A stretch of 64,000 bases of DNA, from positions 66,383-130,382 of the forward strand of contig JAPPMU010000042.1 in assembly GCA_028873965.1 (NCBI GenBank). The letters run 5' to 3'. The notes below the pieces were generated by a model. That model was given only the letters and a program-made list of their open reading frames with translations, made no database searches and was not told the DNA's origin. This DNA comes from Chloroflexota bacterium (GTDB lineage: Bacteria > Chloroflexota > Dehalococcoidia > Lucifugimonadales > UBA3495). The position numbers and the translations under genes were made by a program. Positions 41,465 through 50,148 of the stretch are shown piece after piece. Position 1 is the first letter of the stretch. Every line of letters starts with the position of its first letter.

Positions 41465-43321
41465 TCAGATAGTCTGTTTCAGTCGGACCGCCAGCGATCT
41501 GGTCAGGCCGGGAACGGCGGCAATCTCATCGACGCTGGCGTCCTTGATCCCCTGGAGAGAGCCGAACCGGCGGAGCAACATGCGCTTCCGCTTGGGGCCA
41601 ATGCCGGTAACCATGTCGATGGGCGATTTCAGGCTGCTCTTGGAGCGCAGGTTGCGGTGGAAGCTGATGGCGAACCGGTGGGCTTCGTCCCTGATGCGCT
41701 GCATGAGGTAGAGTGCCTGGGAATCCCGGGGCAGGACGATGGGCTCCGGGGTATGGGGAACGAATATCTCCTCATTCTCCTTGGCCAGGGAGCACAACGG
41801 GATCTGCTCCAGCCCCAGGTGGAGCATCACTTCCCGGGCGGCTGACAGGTGACCTTTGCCGCCATCAATCACCACCAGGTCAGGCACCACGCCCCAGTTG
41901 TCCACCTTGCCGTCGGGATCGGGGTTGGCGATGGCCTGGCTCAGCCGTTTGAAGCGACGGGTCAGCATCTCCTTCATGCTGGCGTAGTCGTCCACGCCGT
42001 CCACGGCCTTGATCTTGAACCGGCGGTAATCGCGAGTGCGGGGTTTGCCGTCATCGAAGACGACCATGCTGCCCACCAGGTTACTTCCCTGGATGTGGGA
42101 GATGTCGTAACACTCCATGCGTCGCGGAGCCGTGGGCAGGCTGAGTTCTTCCTCCAGCTCAGACAACGCGCCCTGGATGGCATCGGAACGGTTCAGCCAC
42201 TTGACGCGATGCTGGGCGAGGCCCTCCGAGGCGTTGGCGGCAACCACGTCCATCAACTTTCGGTTCTCGCCGCGCTGCGGGCGATACAGGCGAACCGCTC
42301 CCTCTCGACGGCTCCGCAAATAGTTCTGAAGGAGTTGGGCATCCTCGGCGGGCGGATCGTGCTGCACCAGGACGATGGGAGGAACTTCGAGAGCGGTGGC
42401 GTAGAACTGCTGGACGAACTGGGCGATGATCTCGCCGGGTTCGCCGTCCTGGGGACCCTCCATGAAGAAGTGATCCCGCCCGATCAGCTTGCCGCGACGG
42501 ATGAAGAACACCTCGACCCAGGTCTCGTTGGCGGCAACAGAGACCGCGATGGCGTCAAGATCGGTCTGACGGCCGGAATCCACCTTGACGGTGCGCTCCT
42601 CCTCGAACTTCTGGATGGCGGCCATCTGGTCGCGGAGCGCGGCGGCGCGCTCGAATTCCAGATCCTCCGCGGCCGCCTCCATCTTGTCGCGAAGCTGACC
42701 GGTGACGGTTTCGGTGTTCCCCTCCAGGAACAGGATCACCTGTTTCACAACCTCGGCGTACTCGTCCTGGCTGGCCAGGCCGGCGCAGGGTCCGACGCAA
42801 CGGTGAATGTAATATTCCAAGCAGGGCCGTGGATCGGTTCCCGTGATCCTCTTGGTGCAGGAGCGGTAGGGGAACAGCTTTTTGACCAGGTCCATGGACT
42901 GGCGGACGCTGCCCGCGCTGGCGAATGGGCCGAAGTAGCGGGCGCCGTCCTTGTGGACGCCCCGGGTGATGTACACCCGGGGAAAGTCCTCGGACAGGTC
43001 CACTTTCAGATAGGGGTAGGTCTTGTCGTCCTTGAGACGGACGTTGAAATAGGGCCGATGGCGCTTGATCAGCGTGTTCTCAAGGATGAGGGCCTCGGCC
43101 TCGGTGTCGGTGACAATGTACTCGAAGTCGGCCAGCTCGCTGACCATGCGCCGGGTCTTGCGATCCAGGCCGGCCGGGGAGCCGAAGTAGGAACGGAGCC
43201 GGTTGCGCAGTACCGCTGCCTTGCCGACGTAGATCACCGCCCCGCCGGCGTTCTTCATCAGGTAAACGCCGGGACGTTCCGGCGTCACCAGCACGCGGTG
43301 GTCGAATTCCTGCCGAACCAC
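41465..43321 (-). CDS. uvrC: UvrABC excision nuclease subunit C
   Basis: 618 residues. The N-terminal GIY-YIG nuclease (PGVYLMKNAGGAVIYVGKA, about 18-36) makes the 3' incision. A UVR domain (KMEAAAEDLEFERAAALRDQM, about 210-235) binds UvrB, the RNase-H-like domain (ECYDISHIQGSNLVGSMVVF; VIDGGKGHLSAA) makes the 5' incision, and tandem HhH motifs end the protein (TGIGPKRKRMLLRRFGS, VPGLTRSLAVRL). GTG start with GAGGTAGGG upstream. Length is normal. Confidence 0.96.
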   Translation of the reverse strand: MVRQEFDHRVLVTPERPGVYLMKNAGGAVIYVGKAAVLRNRLRSYFGSPAGLDRKTRRMVSELADFEYIVTDTEAEALILENTLIKRHRPYFNVRLKDDKTYPYLKVDLSEDFPRVYITRGVHKDGARYFGPFASAGSVRQSMDLVKKLFPYRSCTKRITGTDPRPCLEYYIHRCVGPCAGLASQDEYAEVVKQVILFLEGNTETVTGQLRDKMEAAAEDLEFERAAALRDQMAAIQKFEEERTVKVDSGRQTDLDAIAVSVAANETWVEVFFIRRGKLIGRDHFFMEGPQDGEPGEIIAQFVQQFYATALEVPPIVLVQHDPPAEDAQLLQNYLRSRREGAVRLYRPQRGENRKLMDVVAANASEGLAQHRVKWLNRSDAIQGALSELEEELSLPTAPRRMECYDISHIQGSNLVGSMVVFDDGKPRTRDYRRFKIKAVDGVDDYASMKEMLTRRFKRLSQAIANPDPDGKVDNWGVVPDLVVIDGGKGHLSAAREVMLHLGLEQIPLCSLAKENEEIFVPHTPEPIVLPRDSQALYLMQRIRDEAHRFAISFHRNLRSKSSLKSPIDMVTGIGPKRKRMLLRRFGSLQGIKDASVDEIAAVPGLTRSLAVRLKQTI

Positions 43322-43349
43322 GGTTCGATCCCTACCTCATACGCAGGAC

Positions 43350-43703
43350 CTAAAGAACAAAGGAAACAGCCACCAGCACAACCACCAAAACGCTGGAAAA
43401 GATGCCGATGCGCCTGAGCTCGGAACCCACGTAGTTGTACGCGGCCGGGCGATCAAACCGTCGCCCGCGCGCCCCGGAAGCGGGCCTGCCGGTTGGGGTC
43501 GCGGCCCGCGACTGGGTTGGGGCCGGCGCGGTGGCGGTAGCAGCCGCGGCGGCAGCTGACCGCTCGGGTTCGGTCTCAGCCACCGCTGCCGCAACTGGGG
43601 AAGCGGCGGCAGGATTTCGCGCGGGGGCCGCGCGATTCGCGCCGCCACGACGGCGACGCAGGTTGTTCTGTCGGGAGGCCACCCGTTTGCCCTTGCTCGG
43701 CAT
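43350..43703 (-). CDS. Small tail-anchored protein with low-complexity cytoplasmic region
   Basis: 117 residues. GGAGGT is upstream of ATG 43703. The N-terminus is basic (KGKRVASRQNNLRRRRGG), the middle is Ala/Pro/Thr low complexity and a single hydrophobic helix ends the protein (IGIFSSVLVVVLVAVSFVL). No family recognised. It lies 28 bases upstream of uvrC. The low-complexity section could be a ribosome- or nucleic-acid-binding tail. Confidence 0.6.
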   Translation of the reverse strand: MPSKGKRVASRQNNLRRRRGGANRAAPARNPAAASPVAAAVAETEPERSAAAAAATATAPAPTQSRAATPTGRPASGARGRRFDRPAAYNYVGSELRRIGIFSSVLVVVLVAVSFVL

Positions 43704-43896
43704 CACCCACCTCCTGGCGCCACGGCCCGCCTATAGGCGTCGTCGGCGCACCATTGATCTTGATGTTATTCGACCCAACCGTGGCGGGTCGGATCAATCC
43801 TGAATCCATGATACCAGCATGGACTCGGCGCACGATCCTTCACGGGCCGCGACTTATGTCAATTATCCGTCGGTCGCCAGGGCTCCGCGGAATACG

Positions 43897-44487
43897 TCAC
43901 CCGACCGAGATACCCAGCTCGGCCTGCATGTCGGCGACGGCCTGGTTGCGGGTCTTCCGCTGCCACTGGGGACGAGCATTGATGGGTTCGTTGATGATTT
44001 CCGGATCGATTTTCAGCGCGACGAACACCGGGCCCGGCTGGCCAAGGATCTCTTCGATCTGGCTGGCGAAATCCTCCAGGTTGTCGATGGCATAGGTGGC
44101 CGGGTAGCCGCAACCCTGGGCAACCACCTCGTACTCCATCCGCTCGGCGTTGGGAACCGGCTGGCCGCCGGTGGTGGCGTACACCCCGTTGTCCAGCATG
44201 AAGTGGTAGAGGTTGGACGGCGCCTTTTCCGCGATTGTGGGCAGGGCGCCCATGCCCATGAGCACGTCGCCTTCGGAGTCGAACAGCACCACGCGCTCGT
44301 CCGGGATAGCCAGGGCCAGGCCGAGAGCAAAGGAGGCGTGGCCGCCCATGGCCGGATCGCCCAGGGGCAGGTCGCGATCGGGCTGATCGCTCATTTCGAC
44401 CCAGAACCGGCCGCCGCGGCCGGGTATCACCACCGCGTCGCCGCGGTGCTTGTTGAAGATTTCCAGCATTTCCGCCGTTTTCATCAT
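43897..44487 (-). CDS. TPP-dependent decarboxylase, beta (TPP-binding) subunit; sulfopyruvate decarboxylase-like
   Basis: About 196 residues, the C-terminal TPP-binding half of a two-subunit enzyme. The TPP/Mg motif is FDSEGDVLMGMGALPTIAE ... LYHFMLDNGVYATTGGQ (a variant of GDG-x25-N). It resembles ComE of sulfopyruvate decarboxylase and the phosphonopyruvate decarboxylases. The partner alpha subunit precedes it by 27 bases. The C-terminal part with Asn/Pro-rich INARPQWQRK is usual for the family. ATG at 44487 is chosen; a GTG at 44496 is possible. Confidence 0.85.
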   Translation of the reverse strand: MMKTAEMLEIFNKHRGDAVVIPGRGGRFWVEMSDQPDRDLPLGDPAMGGHASFALGLALAIPDERVVLFDSEGDVLMGMGALPTIAEKAPSNLYHFMLDNGVYATTGGQPVPNAERMEYEVVAQGCGYPATYAIDNLEDFASQIEEILGQPGPVFVALKIDPEIINEPINARPQWQRKTRNQAVADMQAELGISVG

Positions 44488-44514
44488 GATGGTCACATCC
44501 GTTATTCGCTGTGG

Positions 44515-45024
44515 TCAGCGGCTGACGTTGAAGCCGTGGTATTCGTCGCCGACGAGAACGGCGACGGGACGCTTGTTCCTTTGCGCCTCGTCAAAGGCGA
44601 TGGATATGCGGTCGGCGTCCTCATCGGACTCCACCAGGTAATAGTTGATGTTGAACGCGTGGAGGAAGCGTTCGGTATAAAAGGCCGCGGTGTCGTTGAT
44701 GACGCCGTGCCGCGTCCAGCCCCGGTATCCGACCATCATCACCACCGGCACGTTCATGCCCAGACCCCAACCGCGCAGCGAGTCGCCGGACTCCATCATC
44801 CCGGTATTCTGGATCAGGATGACCGGCTTCTTGCCGCCGGCGGCCAGGCCGGCCGCAGTGGAGAAGGCGTGCCCTTCGCGGCTTACCGGAACCAGGTCCA
44901 GGGTGGGTTCCTCGCTCATCAACACGTAGAGGAAGTTGGTCTCGCTGTCGGGGAGCCATACCACGTGGGTAGCGCCGTTCTTCTTCAACTCCGCCAGGAT
45001 GCGGGCGGGACTCAATTCGGCCAT
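44515..45024 (-). CDS. TPP-dependent decarboxylase, alpha (PYR) subunit; sulfopyruvate decarboxylase-like
   Basis: 169 residues. It begins AELSPARILAELKKNGATHVVWLPDSE and contains SREGHAFSTAAGLAAGGKKPVILIQNTGMMESGD, with the catalytic Glu of the PYR domain in REGHA. It pairs with the following beta subunit to decarboxylate a 3-sulfo- or 3-phosphono-pyruvate-type 2-oxo acid. ATG 45024 is chosen; the longer upstream open frame shows no family similarity. The TGA-interrupted gene lies upstream on the same strand. Confidence 0.85.
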   Translation of the reverse strand: MAELSPARILAELKKNGATHVVWLPDSETNFLYVLMSEEPTLDLVPVSREGHAFSTAAGLAAGGKKPVILIQNTGMMESGDSLRGWGLGMNVPVVMMVGYRGWTRHGVINDTAAFYTERFLHAFNINYYLVESDEDADRISIAFDEAQRNKRPVAVLVGDEYHGFNVSR

Positions 45025-45190
45025 AGGTGATACCTGCCTCGAAAGGTTTGGGGCAAACGGGAGCGCCGGGTTGCCGCAGTCAGGTATACCCGGCGCGCTT
45101 TTTGGCGTCAACCGGGGGTGACCGGCGACGCTCGGGAGTGGAATGTTCAGCGTTTGGTCGGGATTGGAGTCGGTTGCGCACACGCTGCCA

Positions 45191-46114
45191 TCAGTCGTCG
45201 GCTGCAACGGCCGGTTCGGCCAGGCGGTTGTCGATCAGGTCGGCACTGCACGCGGCGCCGTCGAGCAGACCCCAACGCACCATCCAGTGGTAGGTGTCTT
45301 CGACGATCTCGTCGGTGTAGGGCGTGTTGTAGGAGTAGCGCAGACGCGGGAGGTGAAAGTCCTCGGGCGTGATGCCGCCGAAACGGGCCACCACCGCGGC
45401 GAACCGCGGCTCGTCGATGAGATAGCGGAGGTACCGGCGCTTGTCCGTGTTGATCCGGTCCACCGCACTGGCGACGGCACGGTTGATCGCGGCGAAAGTG
45501 TCCTCATCCATGTTGTCGCTGGCGTTCTCGGCGCCGAGGTAATGGCCCTCGCAGACGGGCCGGCAACCCAGCTTTTCCGCCAGGGTAATCCAGGGTTCCA
45601 TGAGGGCGGCGGCCGCGACCTCCCCGTTCATGAGGGCTTCAAACCGGAACTGCGGGGAACCGTAATGGACCAGCTTGATTTTTTCTTCCGGCAAGTAACC
45701 TGACAGCAAGCGCAGCGCAACGTAGTGGGAACCGGCGTGGAACTGCACGGCTACCGGCTTGTTGCCCAAAGTGCCGGGGTAATAGTGGGGCGAGTCCGGG
45801 TGCACCAGGATGGCCTGAGTGGCGACTGCGGAACGGAGGGCGATGATGCGGGCGCCCTGTTTGCTTTCATAGGCCCGACGGACCTGACCTTCCTCTCAAG
45901 CGCGGTAGATCGACACCTGGGCATCCTCGAAAGCCACGTGGCCGAGGATCGGGTTCACGTCTTCCGGATTCTCGGTGGGCGTCACCTTGCCGCTGTTCAG
46001 GGCGGTGACGAATTCCATGTCAATGCCCTCGGCCTCGAAAAGGCCCTCATCCCGGGCAACCAGCCAGGGCAGGCTGAATACCACGCCGCTGATTTCGCTG
46101 ACTACTTTCTTCAT
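45191..46114 (-). CDS. NMT1/THI5-like (SBP-fold) cytoplasmic protein, predicted selenoprotein (in-frame TGA = Sec73)
   Basis: 307 residues if TGA 45898-45896 is read as Sec. Both flanking open frames are in register and form one SBP-like protein: VVFSLPWLVARDEGLFEAEGID at the N-terminus, then VSIYRAUEEGQVRRAYESK around the TGA, and VAVQFHAGSHYVALRLLSGYL and ALMEPWITLAEKLGC after it. AGGAG lies before ATG 46114. There is no signal peptide, so it is intracellular like the THI5 pyrimidine-precursor synthases, not a transport protein. A SECIS-like hairpin follows the TGA. It shares the operon direction with the TPP decarboxylase subunits. Confidence 0.78.
45867..45887 (-). promoter_or_regulatory. 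Candidate bacterial SECIS hairpin of NMT1-like gene
   Basis: Eight bases after the TGA, UCAGGUCC pairs with GGGCCU/UGA (6 continuous bp, then a 2-base bulge and 2 more pairs) around loop GUC. G is the first loop base and the loop begins 17 bases after the UGA, within the 16-37 nt window of the bacterial SECIS model. The 3-nt loop is at the lower limit. Confidence 0.6.
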
Positions 46115-46286
46115 TGCGGTTTCTCCTGAGCATGCTTCCAATCGCGCGGGCAAGTTTAGCAAAGTCGCATCGCAGCGTCCATTTGAGCGGCCGCAAGGGG
46201 TTACCCCATACGCCCTATGCTATACTCGCGCCAAACTGGACAGCCCGAAAATTGGGGCCGGAACCGGCCCTCTAGAGGTGTTAGCT

Positions 46287-47477
46287 ATGCATTGGGCTTC
46301 TGCGCTATCCCAACAGAACAGCCTGCGCGCCGCCCTTTCCGAATGCGCGGCGTCCATCCGCTCCAGCATGGGCGACACGGCGGCCGACCTGGCGGTAGTC
46401 TTCGCGTCGTCGGAGTATTCCTCGGATTATGCCAACCTTCCCGAACTGGTGGCCGAGCTGCTGGGGCATCAGGCGCTGGTGCTCGGCTGCTCCGGCGGCG
46501 GGATCATTGGCGGAGGCAACGAGGTTGAGCAGGAACCCGCGGTGTCCGTAACCGCCGCCAGCCTGCCCGGGGTCAACATTCACCCCATCCGGCTGGAAAG
46601 CGATAACCTTCCCAGCCTGGATGCGTCGCCGGACGAATGGCACACCGCCTTGGGCGTGGACCCGGGAGACCAGCCGCAGTTCGTGCTGCTGGCAGATCCA
46701 ATGTCGTTCCCCGCGCAGAACCTTTTGCTGGGAATGGATTACGCCTACCCCGCCGCCGCCAAGATCGGCGGGTTGGCCAGCGCGGCGCAGGGCGCCCGTC
46801 AAAACGGCCTGTTCCTGGGGAGGGACTATCACGATTCCGGTGCCGTCGGCGTGGCGTTGACGGGCAACATCGTCGTTGAAACGGTGGTGGCCCAGGGGTG
46901 CCGTCCCATTGGGTCGCCAATGCACATCACCCGCAGCGACCGCAACTTCCTCGTTGAGCTGGACGGGCAACCGCCGCTGAACGTGCTGCGCAACCTGTTC
47001 CAGGGCGCCGGCCAACGCGACCGCGACCTGATGCAGCACTCCCTGTTCCTGGGCGTGGTCATGGATGCGCTCATCGACGAGCCCCAGCAGGGCGATTTCC
47101 TGATACGCAACGTGATGGGAATGGACCAACGGAGCGGCGTGCTCGCCATCGGCGAAATGCTGAAGGAAGGTCAATTGGTCCAATTCCACCTGCGGGACGC
47201 GGAGACTTCGGCCGACGACCTGTCCGCGGTGTTGGAACGCTACGCGGTGGACAATCGGGAGAACCCGGCTCACGGGGCGCTGCTCTTTTCGTGCCTGGGC
47301 CGGGGCAAGTACCTGTACGGCCGGTCCAACCATGACACCGAGGTGTTCCACGAAAAGGTTGGCGCTGCGGTGCCGCTGGGCGGTTTCTTCTGCAACGGAG
47401 AAATCGGGCCGGTGAGCGGAACCACGTTCCTCCACGGATACACCAGCAGTTTCGGCATTTTCCGCCCACGCGCATAG
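46287..47477 (+). CDS. FIST domain-containing sensor-like protein
   Basis: 396 residues: FIST_N (about 35-225; LVLGCSGGGIIGGGNEVE, PAAAKIGGLASAAQ) and FIST_C (about 235-380; QGDFLIRNVMGMDQRSGVLAIG, GALLFSCLGRGKYLYG, PLGGFFCNGEIGPVSG). FIST proteins are ligand sensors that bind small molecules such as amino acids. No kinase or cyclase output domain is attached. The next gene starts 12 bases later with AGGAG overlapping this stop, so it is operonic with a PBP-fold protein. It is divergent from the selenoprotein candidate. Confidence 0.88.
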   Translation: MHWASALSQQNSLRAALSECAASIRSSMGDTAADLAVVFASSEYSSDYANLPELVAELLGHQALVLGCSGGGIIGGGNEVEQEPAVSVTAASLPGVNIHPIRLESDNLPSLDASPDEWHTALGVDPGDQPQFVLLADPMSFPAQNLLLGMDYAYPAAAKIGGLASAAQGARQNGLFLGRDYHDSGAVGVALTGNIVVETVVAQGCRPIGSPMHITRSDRNFLVELDGQPPLNVLRNLFQGAGQRDRDLMQHSLFLGVVMDALIDEPQQGDFLIRNVMGMDQRSGVLAIGEMLKEGQLVQFHLRDAETSADDLSAVLERYAVDNRENPAHGALLFSCLGRGKYLYGRSNHDTEVFHEKVGAAVPLGGFFCNGEIGPVSGTTFLHGYTSSFGIFRPRA

Positions 47478-47489
47478 GAGATCAGGTCG

Positions 47490-48629
47490 ATGGCGGCAAC
47501 CGTCAAAGCCGGCATATCAGCTTCGCTGACCGGCCAGTTCGCTACGCAAGGACAGCAGGCGCTGGCCGGCCTGTCCGCGTGGGTCGATTACGTCAACGAT
47601 CAGGGCGGCCTCACCGTGGCCGGGGAAAAACGTCCGGTTACTCTGGTTAGCTATGACGATGGCAGCACGGCGGACGCGACGCGCCGAGCCACGGAACGGC
47701 TCATCACCGACGACAAGGTTGACCTGCTGTTCGGGCCGTATTCCGCGGGTCTCACTACGGCGGCCGCGGAAGTCGCCGAGACCCACGGCAGGGTGGTGTG
47801 GAACCACGGCGGCGCCGGCGACGCGCACTACGCCCGCGGGTTTCGCAAGGTGATCAGCGTCCTGACGCCGGCCGACCAATACTTGGTCGGGGCACCGCAG
47901 TTGGTCCGGCACGCCAACCCCGAGGCAAGCCGGCTGGTGATACTTCGCATCGACACGGGCGCGTTTGCCCGGCTGGTGGCGCGGGGAGCCGAAACGGCGG
48001 CTCACGAATTGGGTTTCACCACGGCGCTGGATCTGCGCTACCGGCCGACGCAGGTGAGTTTCACTGAAATTGCCCGCCACGTGGCTGAGCAGGAGCCGGA
48101 CCTCGTGGTAAGCGTCGGCCGCATTCGTCACGACCTGGGTACGGCCCGGGCGTTGGCCAGGCTGCCGAACCGGAACAACATCGGGCTGGCCGTGGTGATA
48201 GCCGCTCCCATAGGTGGATTTGAGGAGGCGCTGGGCGGTAGCGCGGACGGATTCGTCGGTCCCAGCCAATGGGAACCGGCCTTCAGCATCCCGACGCCGG
48301 ACGTGGGGCCGGATGCCGCCGAGGCACTGCGGATGCTGAACGATGCGGCCGAGAACGCAGGCGTGCCCATCGACTATCCGATGGCGCAAGCCATGGCGGC
48401 TGGTCTGGTCGCCGAGCGGTGCGTTGCCGTGGCAGGCGATCTGGACGACGACGCGCTCCTGGGCGTGGCGGTGGACGCAGACTTCACGACGTTCTACGGG
48501 CGCTTCAAGATTGACGAGTCCGGCCGCCAAATCGGCAGGTCGGTTGCGTTGATTCAGCGTCAGAACGGCCGCAAAGTGGTGGTATGGCCGCAGGAGTTGG
48601 CCGAAGGGGAGTTGCAATACCCGTTCTGA
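47490..48629 (+). CDS. Leu/Ile/Val-binding-protein-like (Peripla_BP_6) protein without signal peptide
   Basis: 379 residues with the type I PBP fold: VKAGISASLTGQFATQGQQALAGL, KRPVTLVSYDDGSTADATRRATERLI, DLLFGPYSAGLTTAAAEVA and DLVVSVGRIRHDLGTARAL. It starts directly at the domain, so it is probably cytoplasmic, unlike transporter binding proteins. It follows the FIST gene with coupled translation. It may act as an intracellular ligand sensor or enzyme. A strong hairpin terminator follows. Confidence 0.85.
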   Translation: MAATVKAGISASLTGQFATQGQQALAGLSAWVDYVNDQGGLTVAGEKRPVTLVSYDDGSTADATRRATERLITDDKVDLLFGPYSAGLTTAAAEVAETHGRVVWNHGGAGDAHYARGFRKVISVLTPADQYLVGAPQLVRHANPEASRLVILRIDTGAFARLVARGAETAAHELGFTTALDLRYRPTQVSFTEIARHVAEQEPDLVVSVGRIRHDLGTARALARLPNRNNIGLAVVIAAPIGGFEEALGGSADGFVGPSQWEPAFSIPTPDVGPDAAEALRMLNDAAENAGVPIDYPMAQAMAAGLVAERCVAVAGDLDDDALLGVAVDADFTTFYGRFKIDESGRQIGRSVALIQRQNGRKVVVWPQELAEGELQYPF

Positions 48630-48635
48630 GTTAAC

Positions 48636-48668
48636 CAAGCCGACGGAAGGCGTCCTCCCGTCGGCTTG
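48636..48668 (+). terminator. Intrinsic terminator of FIST/PBP operon
   Basis: 11-bp stem CAAGCCGACGG / CCGTCGGCTTG with an 11-base loop, followed by TTGCG. It lies in the gap before the convergent VOC gene. Confidence 0.7.
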
Positions 48669-48691
48669 TTGCGTTAGAAGGGTCTGTCGGG

Positions 48692-49081
48692 TTAGTCAGG
48701 GCGCTGGATGATTTCCAGGCTGACCTTGTCAGGCGCCTCCACGAACATCACCTGGGACCCGGACGGCATGGTCCACGGTTCGCAGATAATGTTGGCCCCA
48801 TTGGACTTGAACCGCTCGAAAGCCCCCTGGATATCGTCGGTCTGGAAGCCGAAATGGTCCAGGCCAAAGCGCGGGTGGGTGGACCCGGGCACGGCGTTTT
48901 CGCCCTCGGCTTCGCCCGAAACGGTGAGCAAAGGCTGGCCGTTCAGTTCCAGGGTGTGGGAAATCGTGTTGGACAGCGGCCTGGTGGAAACGATTTCCGC
49001 GCCGAAGTTGTCAACGTAGAACTTGGCGGCGTTGTCCGGATCTTCGCTCCGCAGGTGCAGGTGGTTACAAACAAAAGCCAT
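48692..49081 (-). CDS. VOC family protein
   Basis: 129-residue vicinal-oxygen-chelate protein. Metal ligands fit CNHLHLRSEDPDNAAKFYVDNFG (His), LDHFGFQTDD (His) and the C-terminal KVSLEIIQR (Glu). AGGAGG lies upstream of the start. It follows the PEP-mutase-like gene on the same strand, with a 51-base gap, suggesting a shared catabolic task. Confidence 0.87.
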   Translation of the reverse strand: MAFVCNHLHLRSEDPDNAAKFYVDNFGAEIVSTRPLSNTISHTLELNGQPLLTVSGEAEGENAVPGSTHPRFGLDHFGFQTDDIQGAFERFKSNGANIICEPWTMPSGSQVMFVEAPDKVSLEIIQRPD

Positions 49082-49132
49082 AATCGCTTTCCTCCTTGAA
49101 TTGTTGTGGCTGAGAGAATCTGGTCCGGTTGA

Positions 49133-49987
49133 TTACCCGAGATAATCGGCAATCTGCTGGTCGTAGTCGTCCTTTCGGGTGACCTGGGCGATCAGATCGG
49201 CCGAGGCGCACTGGTCGCGCAGGTCGCCCGGGGCCACGCCGTCGCGCAGAGCCTTCATGACATCGTACACGGCCTTGATGGACGCCTGGAACGAAAGGTG
49301 GCCCTGCAAGGCCACGCGGACGCCGTTCTGGCCCAGCCATGCCTTGTCCGACAACTCGCCGCCGGCTCCGCCGAGGAGCAGCGGAATGTTCAGCTCGGCG
49401 TTCACCGCTTCCACCTGCTCCCTGGTGCTGGCGCCGGCCAGGAAGATCGCGTCCACGCCGGCGGCCTCGTATGCCTTGACCCGGCGCAGGCACTCGTCGA
49501 GCCCTTCGCTCAGGCTGCTGGTGCGGCCGGCAACCACCGTGTTGGGATCGTTGCGGCCGGAGAGGGCGGCCTTCATCTTGCCCACGCCTTCTTCCAGCGA
49601 AATGTAGCGCGGGCCGTCACCGAACTGCATCGGCAGCACGGTATCCTCGATGGTGAGGGCCGCCACTCCGGATGCCTCCAGCTCTTCGACCGTGCGCTTG
49701 ACGCTCAGGGCGTTGCCGTAGCCGTGGTCGGCGTCGACCATCAGCGGCAGCGTGCCGGCGCGGCAGATGCGGTAGATCTGCTGGGCAAACTCGCTGAGGG
49801 TGAGCACGACGTAGTCGGGGGCGCCGAGCACCGTGCCGCTGGCGATGGAGCCGGCGAACATGCCGACCTCGAAGCCCAGGTCCTCGGCGACACGGGCCGA
49901 AATCGGGTCAAACACGGAGCCGGGATGCACGCAAACATCGCCGGCCAGAACGGCTCGATACCGCTCCCGTCGCTTGGTGTAATCCAT
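49133..49987 (-). CDS. Isocitrate lyase/PEP mutase family protein (oxaloacetate-decarboxylase-like)
   Basis: 284-residue TIM barrel. VHPGSVFDPISARVAEDLGFEVGMFAGS, LMVDADHGYGNALSVKRTVEELEASG and LTIEDTVLPMQFG are the usual family elements; DADHGYG carries the metal-binding Asp. The KKCGH motif of isocitrate lyase is absent, which points to an oxaloacetate decarboxylase or C-C lyase activity. AAGGAG precedes ATG 49987. The following VOC gene is cotranscribed. Confidence 0.87.
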   Translation of the reverse strand: MDYTKRRERYRAVLAGDVCVHPGSVFDPISARVAEDLGFEVGMFAGSIASGTVLGAPDYVVLTLSEFAQQIYRICRAGTLPLMVDADHGYGNALSVKRTVEELEASGVAALTIEDTVLPMQFGDGPRYISLEEGVGKMKAALSGRNDPNTVVAGRTSSLSEGLDECLRRVKAYEAAGVDAIFLAGASTREQVEAVNAELNIPLLLGGAGGELSDKAWLGQNGVRVALQGHLSFQASIKAVYDVMKALRDGVAPGDLRDQCASADLIAQVTRKDDYDQQIADYLG

Positions 49988-50148
49988 AAACTCTTGGCTC
50001 CTTTGATGGGGCGATTGAGGGTGACCGGTGACGGTGTGCTAACATCCGCCGCGTGTATTCTAACCAATTCGTGCGGGGGCGCAACATGCGGGTCGGGCTC
50101 CGGGGAGCCGTCGGCAACGGCCGGCGATAGCGCGGCGCCAGCGATGAG

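Noticed and set aside
45191-46162. The TGA-split SBP-like gene as an ordinary pseudogene or two separate genes
   Set aside because: The frame is kept on both sides, the first ORF has a good ribosome site, the second has none near a start codon, and a SECIS-like hairpin lies at the proper distance. A nonsense mutation cannot be fully excluded without relatives.
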